NCBI GenBank assembly: GCA_021840555.1
Contig: JAKBXW010000003.1
Span: 1 to 64,000, forward strand
Direction of reading: 5' to 3'
Source: Nitrospirota bacterium
GTDB lineage: Bacteria > Nitrospirota > Leptospirillia > Leptospirillales > Leptospirillaceae
Length of the DNA: 64,000 bases
Numbering within the stretch: the first letter of the stretch is position 1; every line of letters starts with the position of its first letter. Both the position numbers and the translations under genes were made by a program. The notes beneath the pieces were generated by a model. That model ran no database searches and had not been told where the DNA came from. It saw only the letters and a program-made list of their open reading frames with translations. Of this stretch, positions 8,398-17,089 are shown piece by piece.

Positions 8398-8525
8398 GGA
8401 GGGGTCCAAGGGGTAACCCCCTGGCAGGATGCGGACCGCGAGTAAGGCCGAAGGCCGTCGAGCGATTCCGTCGCACCACGGCGAAAGACAGCGAAGCTGT
8501 CGTAAGCGTGGTGCCGTCCTGTAGG
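8398..8525. other. Candidate oriT region with two strong hairpins
   Basis: CCAAGGGG-TAA-CCCCCTGG (8406-8424); nested hairpin CACCACG...GACAGC-GAA-GCTGTC...CGTGGTG (8474-8513); intergenic, directly upstream of the mobilization genes. Confidence 0.5.
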
Positions 8526-8586
8526 AAGGAGAGCAGACATAAGTAGACCATCAACGGACAGCAGGGAAGCACAGAAAGGACAGGCA

Positions 8587-9015
8587 ATGAAGACTCAACG
8601 GACATTCGATATCCAAGAAACAGCGGAGAAGGCAAGGAATGCACTGGACAAGTTACAGGCGCAACAAAAGCCCGGAGAACGGACCGGCAAAGGGAGCAAA
8701 ACAGACGTAATCAAGGCGGTTAAACAAGAGCTCAAGGACATGCTTCAAAAGGGATATACCAGCCAGCAAATCGCCGATGCTTTCCGGTCAGATGTTTTTC
8801 AGATTCTTCCGAAAACGATCACGGAGATTACCGGCCGCCCGAAAAGAACCAACCAAAAACCAAAAAGGGTACAGCCCCCTGAACCGGAAGGGCAGTCTGT
8901 TCATCCTGCCCCAACAAGCGCACCCCAGAACAAAGGGGCCGACAAAACAGGAAACGAGCAGAAAAACACGGCTTCAGGCTCGTTCAAAATCCAACCCGAC
9001 TCGGAGGACTTATGA
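8587..9015 (+). CDS. TraK-like relaxosome accessory protein
   Basis: KTDVIKAVKQELKDMLQKGYTSQQIADAFRSDVFQILPKTITEI resembles the DNA-binding pattern of mobilization accessory proteins; position precedes a TraL-like ATPase. Confidence 0.5.
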   Translation: MKTQRTFDIQETAEKARNALDKLQAQQKPGERTGKGSKTDVIKAVKQELKDMLQKGYTSQQIADAFRSDVFQILPKTITEITGRPKRTNQKPKRVQPPEPEGQSVHPAPTSAPQNKGADKTGNEQKNTASGSFKIQPDSEDL

Positions 9016-9731
9016 ACAAGATCATCATGATTGGCGGGGGAAAAGGCGGCGTAGGAAAATCGATGGTCACAATGGCCATGATCGACGCGCTACTGACGGA
9101 TGGTGAAAACATCATCGTCGTTGAATCCGACGACTCCAACCCCGACATATACAAGGCGGTCAACGAACTGGTCCCGTGTGAAATATGCAACCTCGACGAT
9201 CAGTCCGGATATATCACTCTCGGCGGAATAATCGAACAGGGCAAGAAAGCCTGCATCGTCGTGAACACAGCGGCCCGTGCGACTTCCGGGATCATCGAAC
9301 ACAGCGGGATCCTCTCCGATGTCGCCAAAGAACTTGGCCGGGAACTGATCATGCTCTGGCCAATCAACCGCCAACGGGACTCGCTCGAACTCCTCAAGAC
9401 ATTCCTGGACAAGGCTCAAGGCTATAGTCGGACCTACACGGTGATCAACACCTACTTCGGACCGGAAGAAAAGTTCGCCCGGTATTTCATCCCGCTCACC
9501 GACGCCGAACAGAAAGACGAAAACCGACAGCCAAAACTCCGGGAGCGGGTCACAGGAACGATCATTTTTCCGGAACTGAACGATCTGATCGCCGACAAGC
9601 TGATCGACAACAGGCTGGCGCTCTGGACAGCAGACAAAAGCGGAAAACTCACGCTCGCCGAACGGTCGGCACTACGGCAATTCCGGGAAGCGGCAAAAAA
9701 AGCATTGGAGACGATTTATGGCAAACGTTAA
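9012..9731 (+). CDS. TraL/StbB/MobD-like P-loop ATPase
   Basis: MIGGGKGGVGKSMVTMAMIDALLTDGENIIVVESDDSNPD deviant Walker A (ParA superfamily); sits within the mobilization cluster. Confidence 0.75.
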   Translation: MNKIIMIGGGKGGVGKSMVTMAMIDALLTDGENIIVVESDDSNPDIYKAVNELVPCEICNLDDQSGYITLGGIIEQGKKACIVVNTAARATSGIIEHSGILSDVAKELGRELIMLWPINRQRDSLELLKTFLDKAQGYSRTYTVINTYFGPEEKFARYFIPLTDAEQKDENRQPKLRERVTGTIIFPELNDLIADKLIDNRLALWTADKSGKLTLAERSALRQFREAAKKALETIYGKR

Positions 9732-10347
9732 AGAGGGGATGAAACTCATCGGCGGAATGGAGCCGACACCGGAACAGATCCATCGGATCCAGGCGATCGC
9801 CCATTCCTTCGACATCCCCCAGAATGATGCACTATTCCCGTTTATGGTCGCGTTGGAGACCTACCATGGCATATTCACCCGGCTCCCCAACGAAATCACA
9901 AAAAAGACCACAGCAGCGGCGGACAAAGCTGCTGAGAATGCAGCCTCCCTCGCCAAAAACAAAGTCGAAGTGGCCGTGGCCGAACTGGTTCCGTCGATTT
10001 CCGGTCCGTTGGCTGAGGCGGCAGGGAGGGCCGTGAGACAGGCACAGGTAGGCAAATCCATGTTGACCGTTTGGGGGGCGATGTTGATTATCGGCTTTGT
10101 GTTTACGGTCGGATGGTTTTTCGGTGCCCATGAGCTCACGGCGGCACAATCGGGCAAGTTTGCTTGGTCCCAATTTATGATCGATGCAGGCACAAGAATA
10201 GGGTTGGGGATCGCAAGCCCCTCTCTTATCATGCTGGGGGGTCTGGTCTTCGTTTCTCAAGAAGGAAAGCCCGATATTTGGGGGTGGGCCTCCTTCCTCT
10301 TGGGGTGTGCCTCTTTGTCTGTGTTGATCCTGCTGGCGTTTAAATGA
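9718..10347 (+). CDS. Membrane protein of mobilization cluster (TraM-like position)
   Basis: Two or three C-terminal hydrophobic segments (MLTVWGAMLIIGFVFTVGWFFGA; FLLGCASLSVLILLAF); overlaps the TraL-like gene. Confidence 0.55.
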   Translation: MANVKEGMKLIGGMEPTPEQIHRIQAIAHSFDIPQNDALFPFMVALETYHGIFTRLPNEITKKTTAAADKAAENAASLAKNKVEVAVAELVPSISGPLAEAAGRAVRQAQVGKSMLTVWGAMLIIGFVFTVGWFFGAHELTAAQSGKFAWSQFMIDAGTRIGLGIASPSLIMLGGLVFVSQEGKPDIWGWASFLLGCASLSVLILLAFK

Positions 10348-10359
10348 TGAGGAGGCCCT

Positions 10360-10650
10360 ATGCTTGTGCCCGTGACATTCCGCGTCTCCGAAAAAGACCG
10401 CAAAGATCTGGCAGAACAAGCCTCTGCGGCTGGCCTGTCGGTGTCGGAATACATCCGGCGCCGGGCTCTGGGGCATCCGGTCCTGGCCCGGGCGGATGCG
10501 GCCATGATCCGGGAGCTGAGGCGCCAGGGAGGGCTCATCAAGCATTACGCCCTCTCCGGATCCCTTGCCTCGAAAGAGGCTGTCGAAGCGCTCCGAAGCA
10601 TCATTAAACTCGTGAAGGAGTTTGGCGATGATCTACAAAAAAATCCCTAA
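10360..10650 (+). CDS. MobC/TraJ-like ribbon-helix-helix relaxosome protein
   Basis: VPVTFRVSEKDRKDLAEQASAAGLSVSEYIRRRALG, typical MobC/TraJ RHH start; overlaps relaxase gene. Confidence 0.75.
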   Translation: MLVPVTFRVSEKDRKDLAEQASAAGLSVSEYIRRRALGHPVLARADAAMIRELRRQGGLIKHYALSGSLASKEAVEALRSIIKLVKEFGDDLQKNP

Positions 10651-12370
10651 TCCGAATCAGACGGCCTCGAAGGCGATCCGGGTCGAAAAGCTCGCCAACT
10701 ATATCGTCAGACCGGAGAGAGACGGCGGAACGGAAAAATGCGTCTACTCGGGCACACGGGGATTTCTCACGGACGAGTTTTATTCCCAGAAAGCCGAAAT
10801 GATCGCCCTTTCAGAAGAGGCGATCCGCTCCAGCGATCCCATCGAGCATTACGTCCTCTCCTGGCGGGAGGGAGAACGGCCAACCCCTCAGCATATCGAG
10901 AAGGCCGTGGACATCCTGATGGGCGAGTTCGGGATGAGGGAGAGCGACAAGTTCGGGATGAACGAACACCAGGTCATCTATGGACTGCATCAGGATACAA
11001 ACAATTATCATCTCCATATCATGCTCAACCGGGCGGATCCCCTGACGGGCCGGTCCGTCCGGATCAACAACGGGTTCGACATCAAGGCGTTGCAAAAGAT
11101 CATAGCGCGGATCGAGCACGAGCAGGGTTGGACGCCAGAGGCGCACGCCCGATATTCCATCGTGGATGATAAACCGGTCCTCGTCACTGACAGGGGCAAG
11201 ACGGAAGAACACAAGCCCTCCCGGATCCGGGATGCCGAACGACGGACCGGAGAAAAGTCCGCCCTGGCGATCGCCAAGGAAAGGGTTCCGGCAATCTCCC
11301 GGGAGGCGACGGACTGGCAGAACTTTCACGGGAAACTCGCCGAACAGGGAATGGAATACCGGCTCCGGGGAGCCGGAGCGGTCCTTTGGAGCTTCGAGAC
11401 GCCGGTCAAGCCCTCCGACGTGGACCGGAAGCTCGGCCTGAAAGCTCTGGAAAAACGGTGGGGACCGTTCGAGGCCCCGGCCCCGGGGATCGAAAAGAAA
11501 GCGGCACCCTCTCCGGAACCGGTCAACGATACGGCCAAGGCGTTGGGATTTGGCGACTATGCCAAGGCCCGGCGGATCCACCTGGCCGCCCGCAAGGAGG
11601 CCAAGGCCGAACTGAACAAACGGATTGCGGCCGAAAGGATGGCCTTGTTCGAGCGTCAGAGGGAGGAGAGACAAAAGGCGTTCGCCGGAAGCTGGAAGGG
11701 AAAGGGGGCGGAGCTGAACGCCCTTCGCTCGGTACTCGCCGCTCAACAGGCCGGAGCCCGGGCCGAGATCCAGGACAAAATCACGGACCTCCGGAAAGGA
11801 TTCTCGACGGAATATCCTCCGGGCTTTTTCCCGGACTTCGAGGAGTGGGTCAGGAAAACCCGGGGAAAAGAGGCGGCCGAGCAATACCGATACTCGGGGA
11901 GGACAAGGGAGATCCTGATGGAGATCCGGCCGGCCGAACCGGTCCGGTCAAAGGATCCGGAGCCCCGGGACATCCGGGATTATCTTCCGGAGGTTTTCGG
12001 GCGGGAAGTGCGATACAGCAATACCCAGGGGAAAGCGGCGTTTGTCGATTCCGGCCCGAAGATCAGCGTTCTCGATCAGTCCGATGCCAGCGTCCTTGCC
12101 GCCCTTCAACTGGCCCGTCAGAAATACGGGAAAGACCTCGTTGTCACCGGTCCGGAAGAGTTCCGGTCAACAGTCGTTCGCCTGGCCATCCGGAACAATA
12201 TCGCGCTCGCCAACCCGGAGCTCCAGGAACAGATTCGGAGAGAGAAAGACCGGGTGGCCACAGAACGGGAGCAACAGCGGAAAAAGGACCAGGCCCTTCA
12301 AATCCCCCCCCGATCGGTGGCATCCCGTCCGGAGAAACAAAAGAAACGGGGAAAGGATCTGGGAATCTGA
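10628..12370 (+). CDS. MOBP-type relaxase (TraI/MobA-like) with LPD7-like C-terminal domain
   Basis: YGLHQDTNNYHLHIMLNR (H-x-D-T...H-x-H motif); C-terminal FVDSGPKISVLDQSDASVLAALQLARQKYGKDLVVTGPEEFRSTVVRLAIRNNIALANPELQ matches LPD7. Confidence 0.85.
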   Translation: MIYKKIPNPNQTASKAIRVEKLANYIVRPERDGGTEKCVYSGTRGFLTDEFYSQKAEMIALSEEAIRSSDPIEHYVLSWREGERPTPQHIEKAVDILMGEFGMRESDKFGMNEHQVIYGLHQDTNNYHLHIMLNRADPLTGRSVRINNGFDIKALQKIIARIEHEQGWTPEAHARYSIVDDKPVLVTDRGKTEEHKPSRIRDAERRTGEKSALAIAKERVPAISREATDWQNFHGKLAEQGMEYRLRGAGAVLWSFETPVKPSDVDRKLGLKALEKRWGPFEAPAPGIEKKAAPSPEPVNDTAKALGFGDYAKARRIHLAARKEAKAELNKRIAAERMALFERQREERQKAFAGSWKGKGAELNALRSVLAAQQAGARAEIQDKITDLRKGFSTEYPPGFFPDFEEWVRKTRGKEAAEQYRYSGRTREILMEIRPAEPVRSKDPEPRDIRDYLPEVFGREVRYSNTQGKAAFVDSGPKISVLDQSDASVLAALQLARQKYGKDLVVTGPEEFRSTVVRLAIRNNIALANPELQEQIRREKDRVATEREQQRKKDQALQIPPRSVASRPEKQKKRGKDLGI

Positions 12371-12426
12371 TCCGGAGCGCAGACGCGGGGGCCGGAGGCC
12401 CAGCGAAGCGCACGGGAACCCCTCAA

Positions 12427-12471
12427 GAGTCCCGGTGTCGCAAGCGGAAGGCGACAAGCGGAGCAGGACTC
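12427..12471. repeat. Structured hairpin repeat, copy A
   Basis: GAGTCC..TGTCGC..GCGACA..GGACTC nested pairing; interior nearly identical to 25843-25880. Confidence 0.55.
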
Positions 12472-12515
12472 ATGAAGCCCCGTCGCATGATTTGTCCCCC
12501 CTGAGTCGTTACTAG

Positions 12516-12875
12516 TTACAGGACGCCCGCCCTTCTTGCCAGGAGCATCACCAAGTCCTGGACCTCCTTGTCGTTCTCCTTCTGGACCTTCTGCATCCTC
12601 TCATCGAGCCTCCCGAAGACGCCCCAGAACCGGAGCGGGTTCCCTTCCTTGTCCCGGAAGCGTTTTTCGGCCCAATCCAGGCGATCCCGGATTGCGGCCA
12701 TCTTGTCCCGGGCCGCCACCGTCTCCGGAGGGATCCCGGTCGGGAGGATCCCCGTCTCCAGGTACTCCCGGATGATCCGGTCCTGGTCGTCCGTCGCGAA
12801 ATAGAGCCGGTCCTTTTGTCCCTTCGCCCTCTTCCTTTCCCGATACGCCTTCTGTCTCTCCGCTTGCGTCGCCAT
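12516..12875 (-). CDS. Hypothetical small basic protein, possible autoregulator
   Basis: MATQAERQKAYRERKRAKGQKDRLYF...; flanked upstream by palindromic ACTAGT-containing sites. Confidence 0.5.
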   Translation of the reverse strand: MATQAERQKAYRERKRAKGQKDRLYFATDDQDRIIREYLETGILPTGIPPETVAARDKMAAIRDRLDWAEKRFRDKEGNPLRFWGVFGRLDERMQKVQKENDKEVQDLVMLLARRAGVL

Positions 12876-12907
12876 GGAGTCTCCTTTGCGCTTTGAGGTT
12901 AGGCTTA

Positions 12908-12945
12908 ATAACTAGTTATGATAATATATCATGTCACTAGTTATG
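12908..12945. promoter_or_regulatory. Paired ACTAGT operator-like sites upstream of 12516-12875
   Basis: Perfect palindrome ATAACTAGTTAT (12908-12919) and a second ACTAGTTATG within 12931-12945; related TTACTAGTTAC just past the gene's 3' end. Confidence 0.4.
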
Positions 12946-13509
12946 TAAAAGGGCCTCAACCCGACGAAGCGCCGGGCCGCGAGGCCAGCGCCGCGCACGG
13001 AGACACCCTGTGAATGCAAGCATAACTTGGCCGCCTAGTCACTTTATGCCTGTTTTGTGCCTCGGAAATTTTATGCCTGTTTCTTTGGCCCGGCCCGTCC
13101 ATAGGATCTTGTTGACATAAGAGAAATTATTTGCGGGTCAGGAAAGTAGGGAAAAAAGACTGGAAAACAGATCGTAGAATGGTTACTTCGGGATGCGGAA
13201 TTTCCGCTTTCTACAAAATTGCCTCGATCGGAGCCACCCGATTTCCCGATTGGGATCCACTTCGGAACGTCAGTGACGAAATAGTTTTTTTTCGCTCCTC
13301 CTTTCGAAAAAAATTATCTGATCATTTTTCGTGAGACGAGATGAATCGGATTGTAGTTTTTCCTTTCTTCTTTCGCAAATTTCTTTTTCATTTTCTGATC
13401 GGACCTCCCGCTTTTTTCTGATAAAAATCTTCTCAAAGAGGAGTCAGAGGATTTGGATTCCCGAGAACCGGAGGAGGATTTTTCCGATTCCGGGTTTTGA
13501 TTGTGATCG

Positions 13510-14289
13510 TCATCCGGGCGTTGGGGCGGAAGGCGCCGTCTTTCCGTTTTTGTCCCTTTGCCGGGCCCGGATCTTCCGGTAGCTTTCTCCGGTGATCCTG
13601 ATCGTCAGGGCCGGACCCTCCAGACGATCCACGATGGCCTCCAGAAGAACGGGATCTCCAATGACCTCCGGCCAGTGGTCGTAGGGGAGCTGGGTGGTGA
13701 TCAGGACGGACTTTCCGCAGGAACGCTCCTCCAGAAGCTCCCGGAAGTCTTCGGCTTCTTCCGAGGTCCATTTTTTCATGCCAAAGTCATCCATTATTAA
13801 CAGTTGGGGACGGATCAGGGATTCCCGGAATTTGAGAAGCGATCCGGTGATCCGGGCCTGGTGGCGCTGTTCCATCCAGTGGGTCACCGAAAGATAGAGA
13901 ACGGTATAGCCATAGGCGCAGGCCTTGTTCCCGACCGCCTGCGCCAGGTAGGTCTTTCCGACGCCGGTCTGTCCGACCAGAACCAGGGGCCGGCCTTCGG
14001 AGAGCCACGCAAGACTCTGGATCTCGACGATCTCCGTTCGGGTCAGGGAGCGTGGCGCGCTTTTGTCGAGATCCTCGAAGGAGGACGGCTGTTTGATGCG
14101 GGAGCTCTTCATCCGCTTCTGGGTGGCCCGGAGGCGTCGATGGTCCTGTTCGGACTGGAGAAGGGCGTCCAGCACCTCTTCCGGGGTCCATTGCTGCGTT
14201 CGGGCATCCTCCAGGATCTGGTCCAGCCGGGCCAGACTTCCGGACAGCTTCAGTTCGGCCAACAGGGTGCGGGTCTGGGGAAGGCTCAT
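13510..14289 (-). CDS. istB: IstB-like ATP-binding transposition helper protein
   Basis: LVLVGQTGVGKTYLAQAVGNKACAYGYTVLYLSV, LLIMDDFGM; overlaps istA end. Confidence 0.95.
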   Translation of the reverse strand: MSLPQTRTLLAELKLSGSLARLDQILEDARTQQWTPEEVLDALLQSEQDHRRLRATQKRMKSSRIKQPSSFEDLDKSAPRSLTRTEIVEIQSLAWLSEGRPLVLVGQTGVGKTYLAQAVGNKACAYGYTVLYLSVTHWMEQRHQARITGSLLKFRESLIRPQLLIMDDFGMKKWTSEEAEDFRELLEERSCGKSVLITTQLPYDHWPEVIGDPVLLEAIVDRLEGPALTIRITGESYRKIRARQRDKNGKTAPSAPTPG

Positions 14290-15818
14290 CGGATCTCCTG
14301 AAGTTGAAGGGGTGGGAGTGAGTCGTTCGTCTCGGTCTTTCTCAGCATGGGATTGCCCGGTTTCCGGACCACGTCCCGGTCGGGAGACCCAGAGACCTGC
14401 AGGCGCAATTGGTCGAGAAATCGTGTGAAGGCGGCGACGCGGATCGTCTGGAAGCGCCGCATGTGGTCGATCGCCTGGGCGATGTGGGGAACGGCGACCG
14501 CCGCTCCCGTCCGGACGACTTCCTGCCGGGCCGTCCGGATGAGTCCCTGGGCCCGCCGCAGGTGTCCCAGCGCGTCCTCCTGAAACAGATCGTCCAGCAG
14601 GGAGTGAAGCTCCGGAGAGAGGGACTTCGCCTGGGACAGGACGTATTGCGGGATGTTTTCCCGGTAGGCCCGGGAGTTTGGGGGCAGGTGCGCGTTCTCG
14701 AGAATCCGGTGGCCGCCCCGGCTGACATCCCGGGCGTGCAGGGCGACCCGCTCATCGCCTTCGAAGATCTCGACCTGACGGAGCGTGACCTTGACCCGGA
14801 CCTCCTTCTCCCGAAGCCGGAACGGCACGGAGTAGTACGTTTTTTCCAGACAGACCGTGCAGTCCGGATGAACGCGGCACGTTTTCCAGTAGAGCTGTTC
14901 GAAGGGCGCCTCGGGAAGGGGCCGGAGCGCCCCTTTCTCGTCTTTTTCGAACCTCTCCTGCCGGGACACGCCAAAACGGCTGTGGGGGCGGGTATTGATC
15001 CGGTCCACCACACGCCTCAGGGCCTCGTTGATCTCGAGGAGACTTCGAAAGGTGTGCTTTCTGTAGAGAAAGAAGAAATATCGGCAGACAATTTTCACCG
15101 AACCTTCGATCAATGCTTTATCTTTTGGTTTTCGGACCCGGCCAGGGACAATCACCGTGCCGTAATGGAGGGCCAGTTCGAGGTAGCCCGGATTGATGTC
15201 CGGATCGTACAGGTGAGTCCGCTTGATGCCCGTTTTCAAGTTGTCGGGGACGGTCACCCGGGTCGACCCCGAAAAGGCGGCATACATTTTCTGGTGGGCG
15301 AGCCCCCAGTTCTCCTTCTTCTCGTTCCCGGAGGCCCAGGCAAAGATCTTCTGGCTATAGCAGAGAATGCCCAGAAAAAGATGGGCCCGATGCTTTTTTC
15401 CGGACTCGTCCACCCACCGGACCTTTTTTCCCGCCCAGTCGACCTCGGTGTGCCCTCCCGGAACGAAATCCCGAAGGGTGACGCTGCCCTTCAGCAGGGA
15501 GGGGTAGGTGCGGTTGAGGTACTTCCAGAAATTGACGTATCCCGTTTTTCCTTCGGCCTGCTCCTCCCAGATCCGCTTGATCTCGTAACCCTTCCGGATG
15601 TCCGAGAGGACGCTCTCCCAGTCGATTCCCTGCGCCCAGTCCGGAGGCAGTTCGGGAGAACTGACACAGAGCGTCGGAGCCTGATCCCCCTGCTTCCGGA
15701 TCTCGCTCACCCGTGTGCGGCGAAGAGAAAGGGCCTTGGCAATGATCCTGTCCGAAAGTCCTTGTTCGATGAGACGTTGCACTTCCCTGATGCGTTCCAC
15801 AGTCAGACCTCGCTTCAT
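14286..15818 (-). CDS. istA: IstA-like DDE transposase
   Basis: HTH at N-terminus; DFVPGGHTEVDWAGKKVRWVDESG (DDE catalytic core), IS21-type C-terminus. Confidence 0.95.
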   Translation of the reverse strand: MKRGLTVERIREVQRLIEQGLSDRIIAKALSLRRTRVSEIRKQGDQAPTLCVSSPELPPDWAQGIDWESVLSDIRKGYEIKRIWEEQAEGKTGYVNFWKYLNRTYPSLLKGSVTLRDFVPGGHTEVDWAGKKVRWVDESGKKHRAHLFLGILCYSQKIFAWASGNEKKENWGLAHQKMYAAFSGSTRVTVPDNLKTGIKRTHLYDPDINPGYLELALHYGTVIVPGRVRKPKDKALIEGSVKIVCRYFFFLYRKHTFRSLLEINEALRRVVDRINTRPHSRFGVSRQERFEKDEKGALRPLPEAPFEQLYWKTCRVHPDCTVCLEKTYYSVPFRLREKEVRVKVTLRQVEIFEGDERVALHARDVSRGGHRILENAHLPPNSRAYRENIPQYVLSQAKSLSPELHSLLDDLFQEDALGHLRRAQGLIRTARQEVVRTGAAVAVPHIAQAIDHMRRFQTIRVAAFTRFLDQLRLQVSGSPDRDVVRKPGNPMLRKTETNDSLPPLQLQEIR

Positions 15819-15900
15819 GATGGTCCCTCCCAAAGGGTTGAGTTCGTTGAGAGGGACTACTGTAAATGAGCGACGCTCCGAAGTGGATCCCGATCAGGAA

Positions 15901-16035
15901 ATCGGGTGGCTCCCGTTCAAGAAATCGGGTGGCTCCCGTTCAGGAAATCGGGTGGCTCCCGTCCAGGAAATCGGGTGGCTCCCGTCCAGGAAATCGGGTG
16001 GCTCCCGTCCAGGAAATCGGGTGGCTCCCGTTCGA
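15901..16035. repeat. Six tandem 23-bp repeats at IS21 right end (putative transposase-binding sites)
   Basis: atcgggtggctcccg starts at 15901, 15924, 15947, 15970, 15993 and 16016, exact 23-bp period. Confidence 0.93.
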
Positions 16036-16099
16036 GTAAATTTTGCACGCTTTCAGCAGAGGCTCAAGCTATAAAAGTCGCCGATGGACTTTCCCGTCC

Positions 16100-17026
16100 T
16101 CATTTTCTGAGCAGAACTTCCTTCCCAAAAAAAATCCAGAATCCGGCCAAGGTCAGCAATCCTCCTGTCACCTGAACCCAGGAAAGAAAGTGGCCCAAAA
16201 AGAGGAACGCGCCCGCCGCCGTAACGAGAGGCTGGCCGCTGGTCCAAAGGCTGGCCCGGGTGGGTCCGATGGAGGAAATGGCAAAATTCCAGAGGAAATA
16301 AGCCAGAAAAAGAGCCAAGAAAACCGAATACAGGAGGGAAAAAATGATGATTGGTGTCCGGTCGGCCGTTGGAAGCACTATCCAGCCCGGATGGAGGCAA
16401 AGAAGGATAATTCCTCCCAGAAGAATGGGGAGGAACGTGACCTGAACCGTGGAAACCCTTGTGAGAAGAAAGCGGGAAAGTACCGTCGAAATTGTTAAAA
16501 GGATCAATGATAGAAATGCCAGAAAGAGACCCGTTGACCTCTTTTGGGTTGCCAAGTGAACCATCGTATGAGGAATTCCTCCATCAACGACCAAGAAAAT
16601 GCCGATACAAACCAGACCCATCGCCCCCCACTGGAAGAGGGAAAAGGATTCGTGCCCTTTCAAATGGCTATATAGAGCAACGGTGATCGGTCTTAGAGAA
16701 AGAATCAGAACGAGGGGAACGGGGTCAAGAATGGAAGCGGCCAGAAGAAAGGTCCAATTGTAGCCAACGATTTCGACAAAAGACAGAAGGAGCAGTCCCC
16801 CCCAATCCATCCGAGAAATCCCTCGCCAGAAGGGAAAGAAAAGACACATCAGAAAAACCACCCCCGAAGCCCACCCGAAACGGACAAGGAGGTAGCGTTC
16901 GGGGTTGATCAGTCTGAGCGGTTGATAGAGAACAACATAGTGAAAGCCCCAAAAGAGTACAACCAACCAAACGGCTAGGGTTCCCTGGCGAATTTTTGTT
17001 GTCCCCGTAGCGTACAGCCACGGCAT
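16100..17026 (-). CDS. DMT superfamily (EamA-type) transporter
   Basis: About 10 hydrophobic segments; LWTSGQPLVTAAGAFLFLGHFLSWVQVTGGLLTLAGFWIFF typical EamA C-terminus. Confidence 0.85.
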   Translation of the reverse strand: MPWLYATGTTKIRQGTLAVWLVVLFWGFHYVVLYQPLRLINPERYLLVRFGWASGVVFLMCLFFPFWRGISRMDWGGLLLLSFVEIVGYNWTFLLAASILDPVPLVLILSLRPITVALYSHLKGHESFSLFQWGAMGLVCIGIFLVVDGGIPHTMVHLATQKRSTGLFLAFLSLILLTISTVLSRFLLTRVSTVQVTFLPILLGGIILLCLHPGWIVLPTADRTPIIIFSLLYSVFLALFLAYFLWNFAISSIGPTRASLWTSGQPLVTAAGAFLFLGHFLSWVQVTGGLLTLAGFWIFFGKEVLLRK

Positions 17027-17089
17027 ATTTCAGCTCCCATTCATACCAGTTTGAACTTTAACAATCGTGGCGTCTTACTGACCAGATCG

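Larger units (their letters stand above)
13212..16047 (-). mobile_element. IS21-family insertion sequence (2836 bp)
   Basis: istA/istB pair; ends TACAAAATTGCCTCGATCGGAGCCACCCGATTTC and (rc) TGCAAAATTTACTCGAACGGGAGCCACCCGATTTC; 7-bp TSD cgctttc at 13205-13211 and 16048-16054. Confidence 0.92.

Noticed and set aside
9012-9731. Chromosome/plasmid partition ParA
   Set aside because: No adjacent ParB or parS-like repeats; position in the mobilization cluster favours a TraL/StbB-type role
11386-12504. 372-aa ORF overlapping the relaxase gene in another frame
   Set aside because: Arg/Gly-rich composition typical of an out-of-frame GC-rich ORF; relaxase frame has clear domain matches
14409-15869. 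486-aa plus-strand ORF opposite istA
   Set aside because: Antisense shadow ORF of a well-supported transposase
15901-16035. Possible CRISPR array
   Set aside because: Tandem 23-bp repeats without spacers, at the terminus of an IS21 element and matching its inverted repeat
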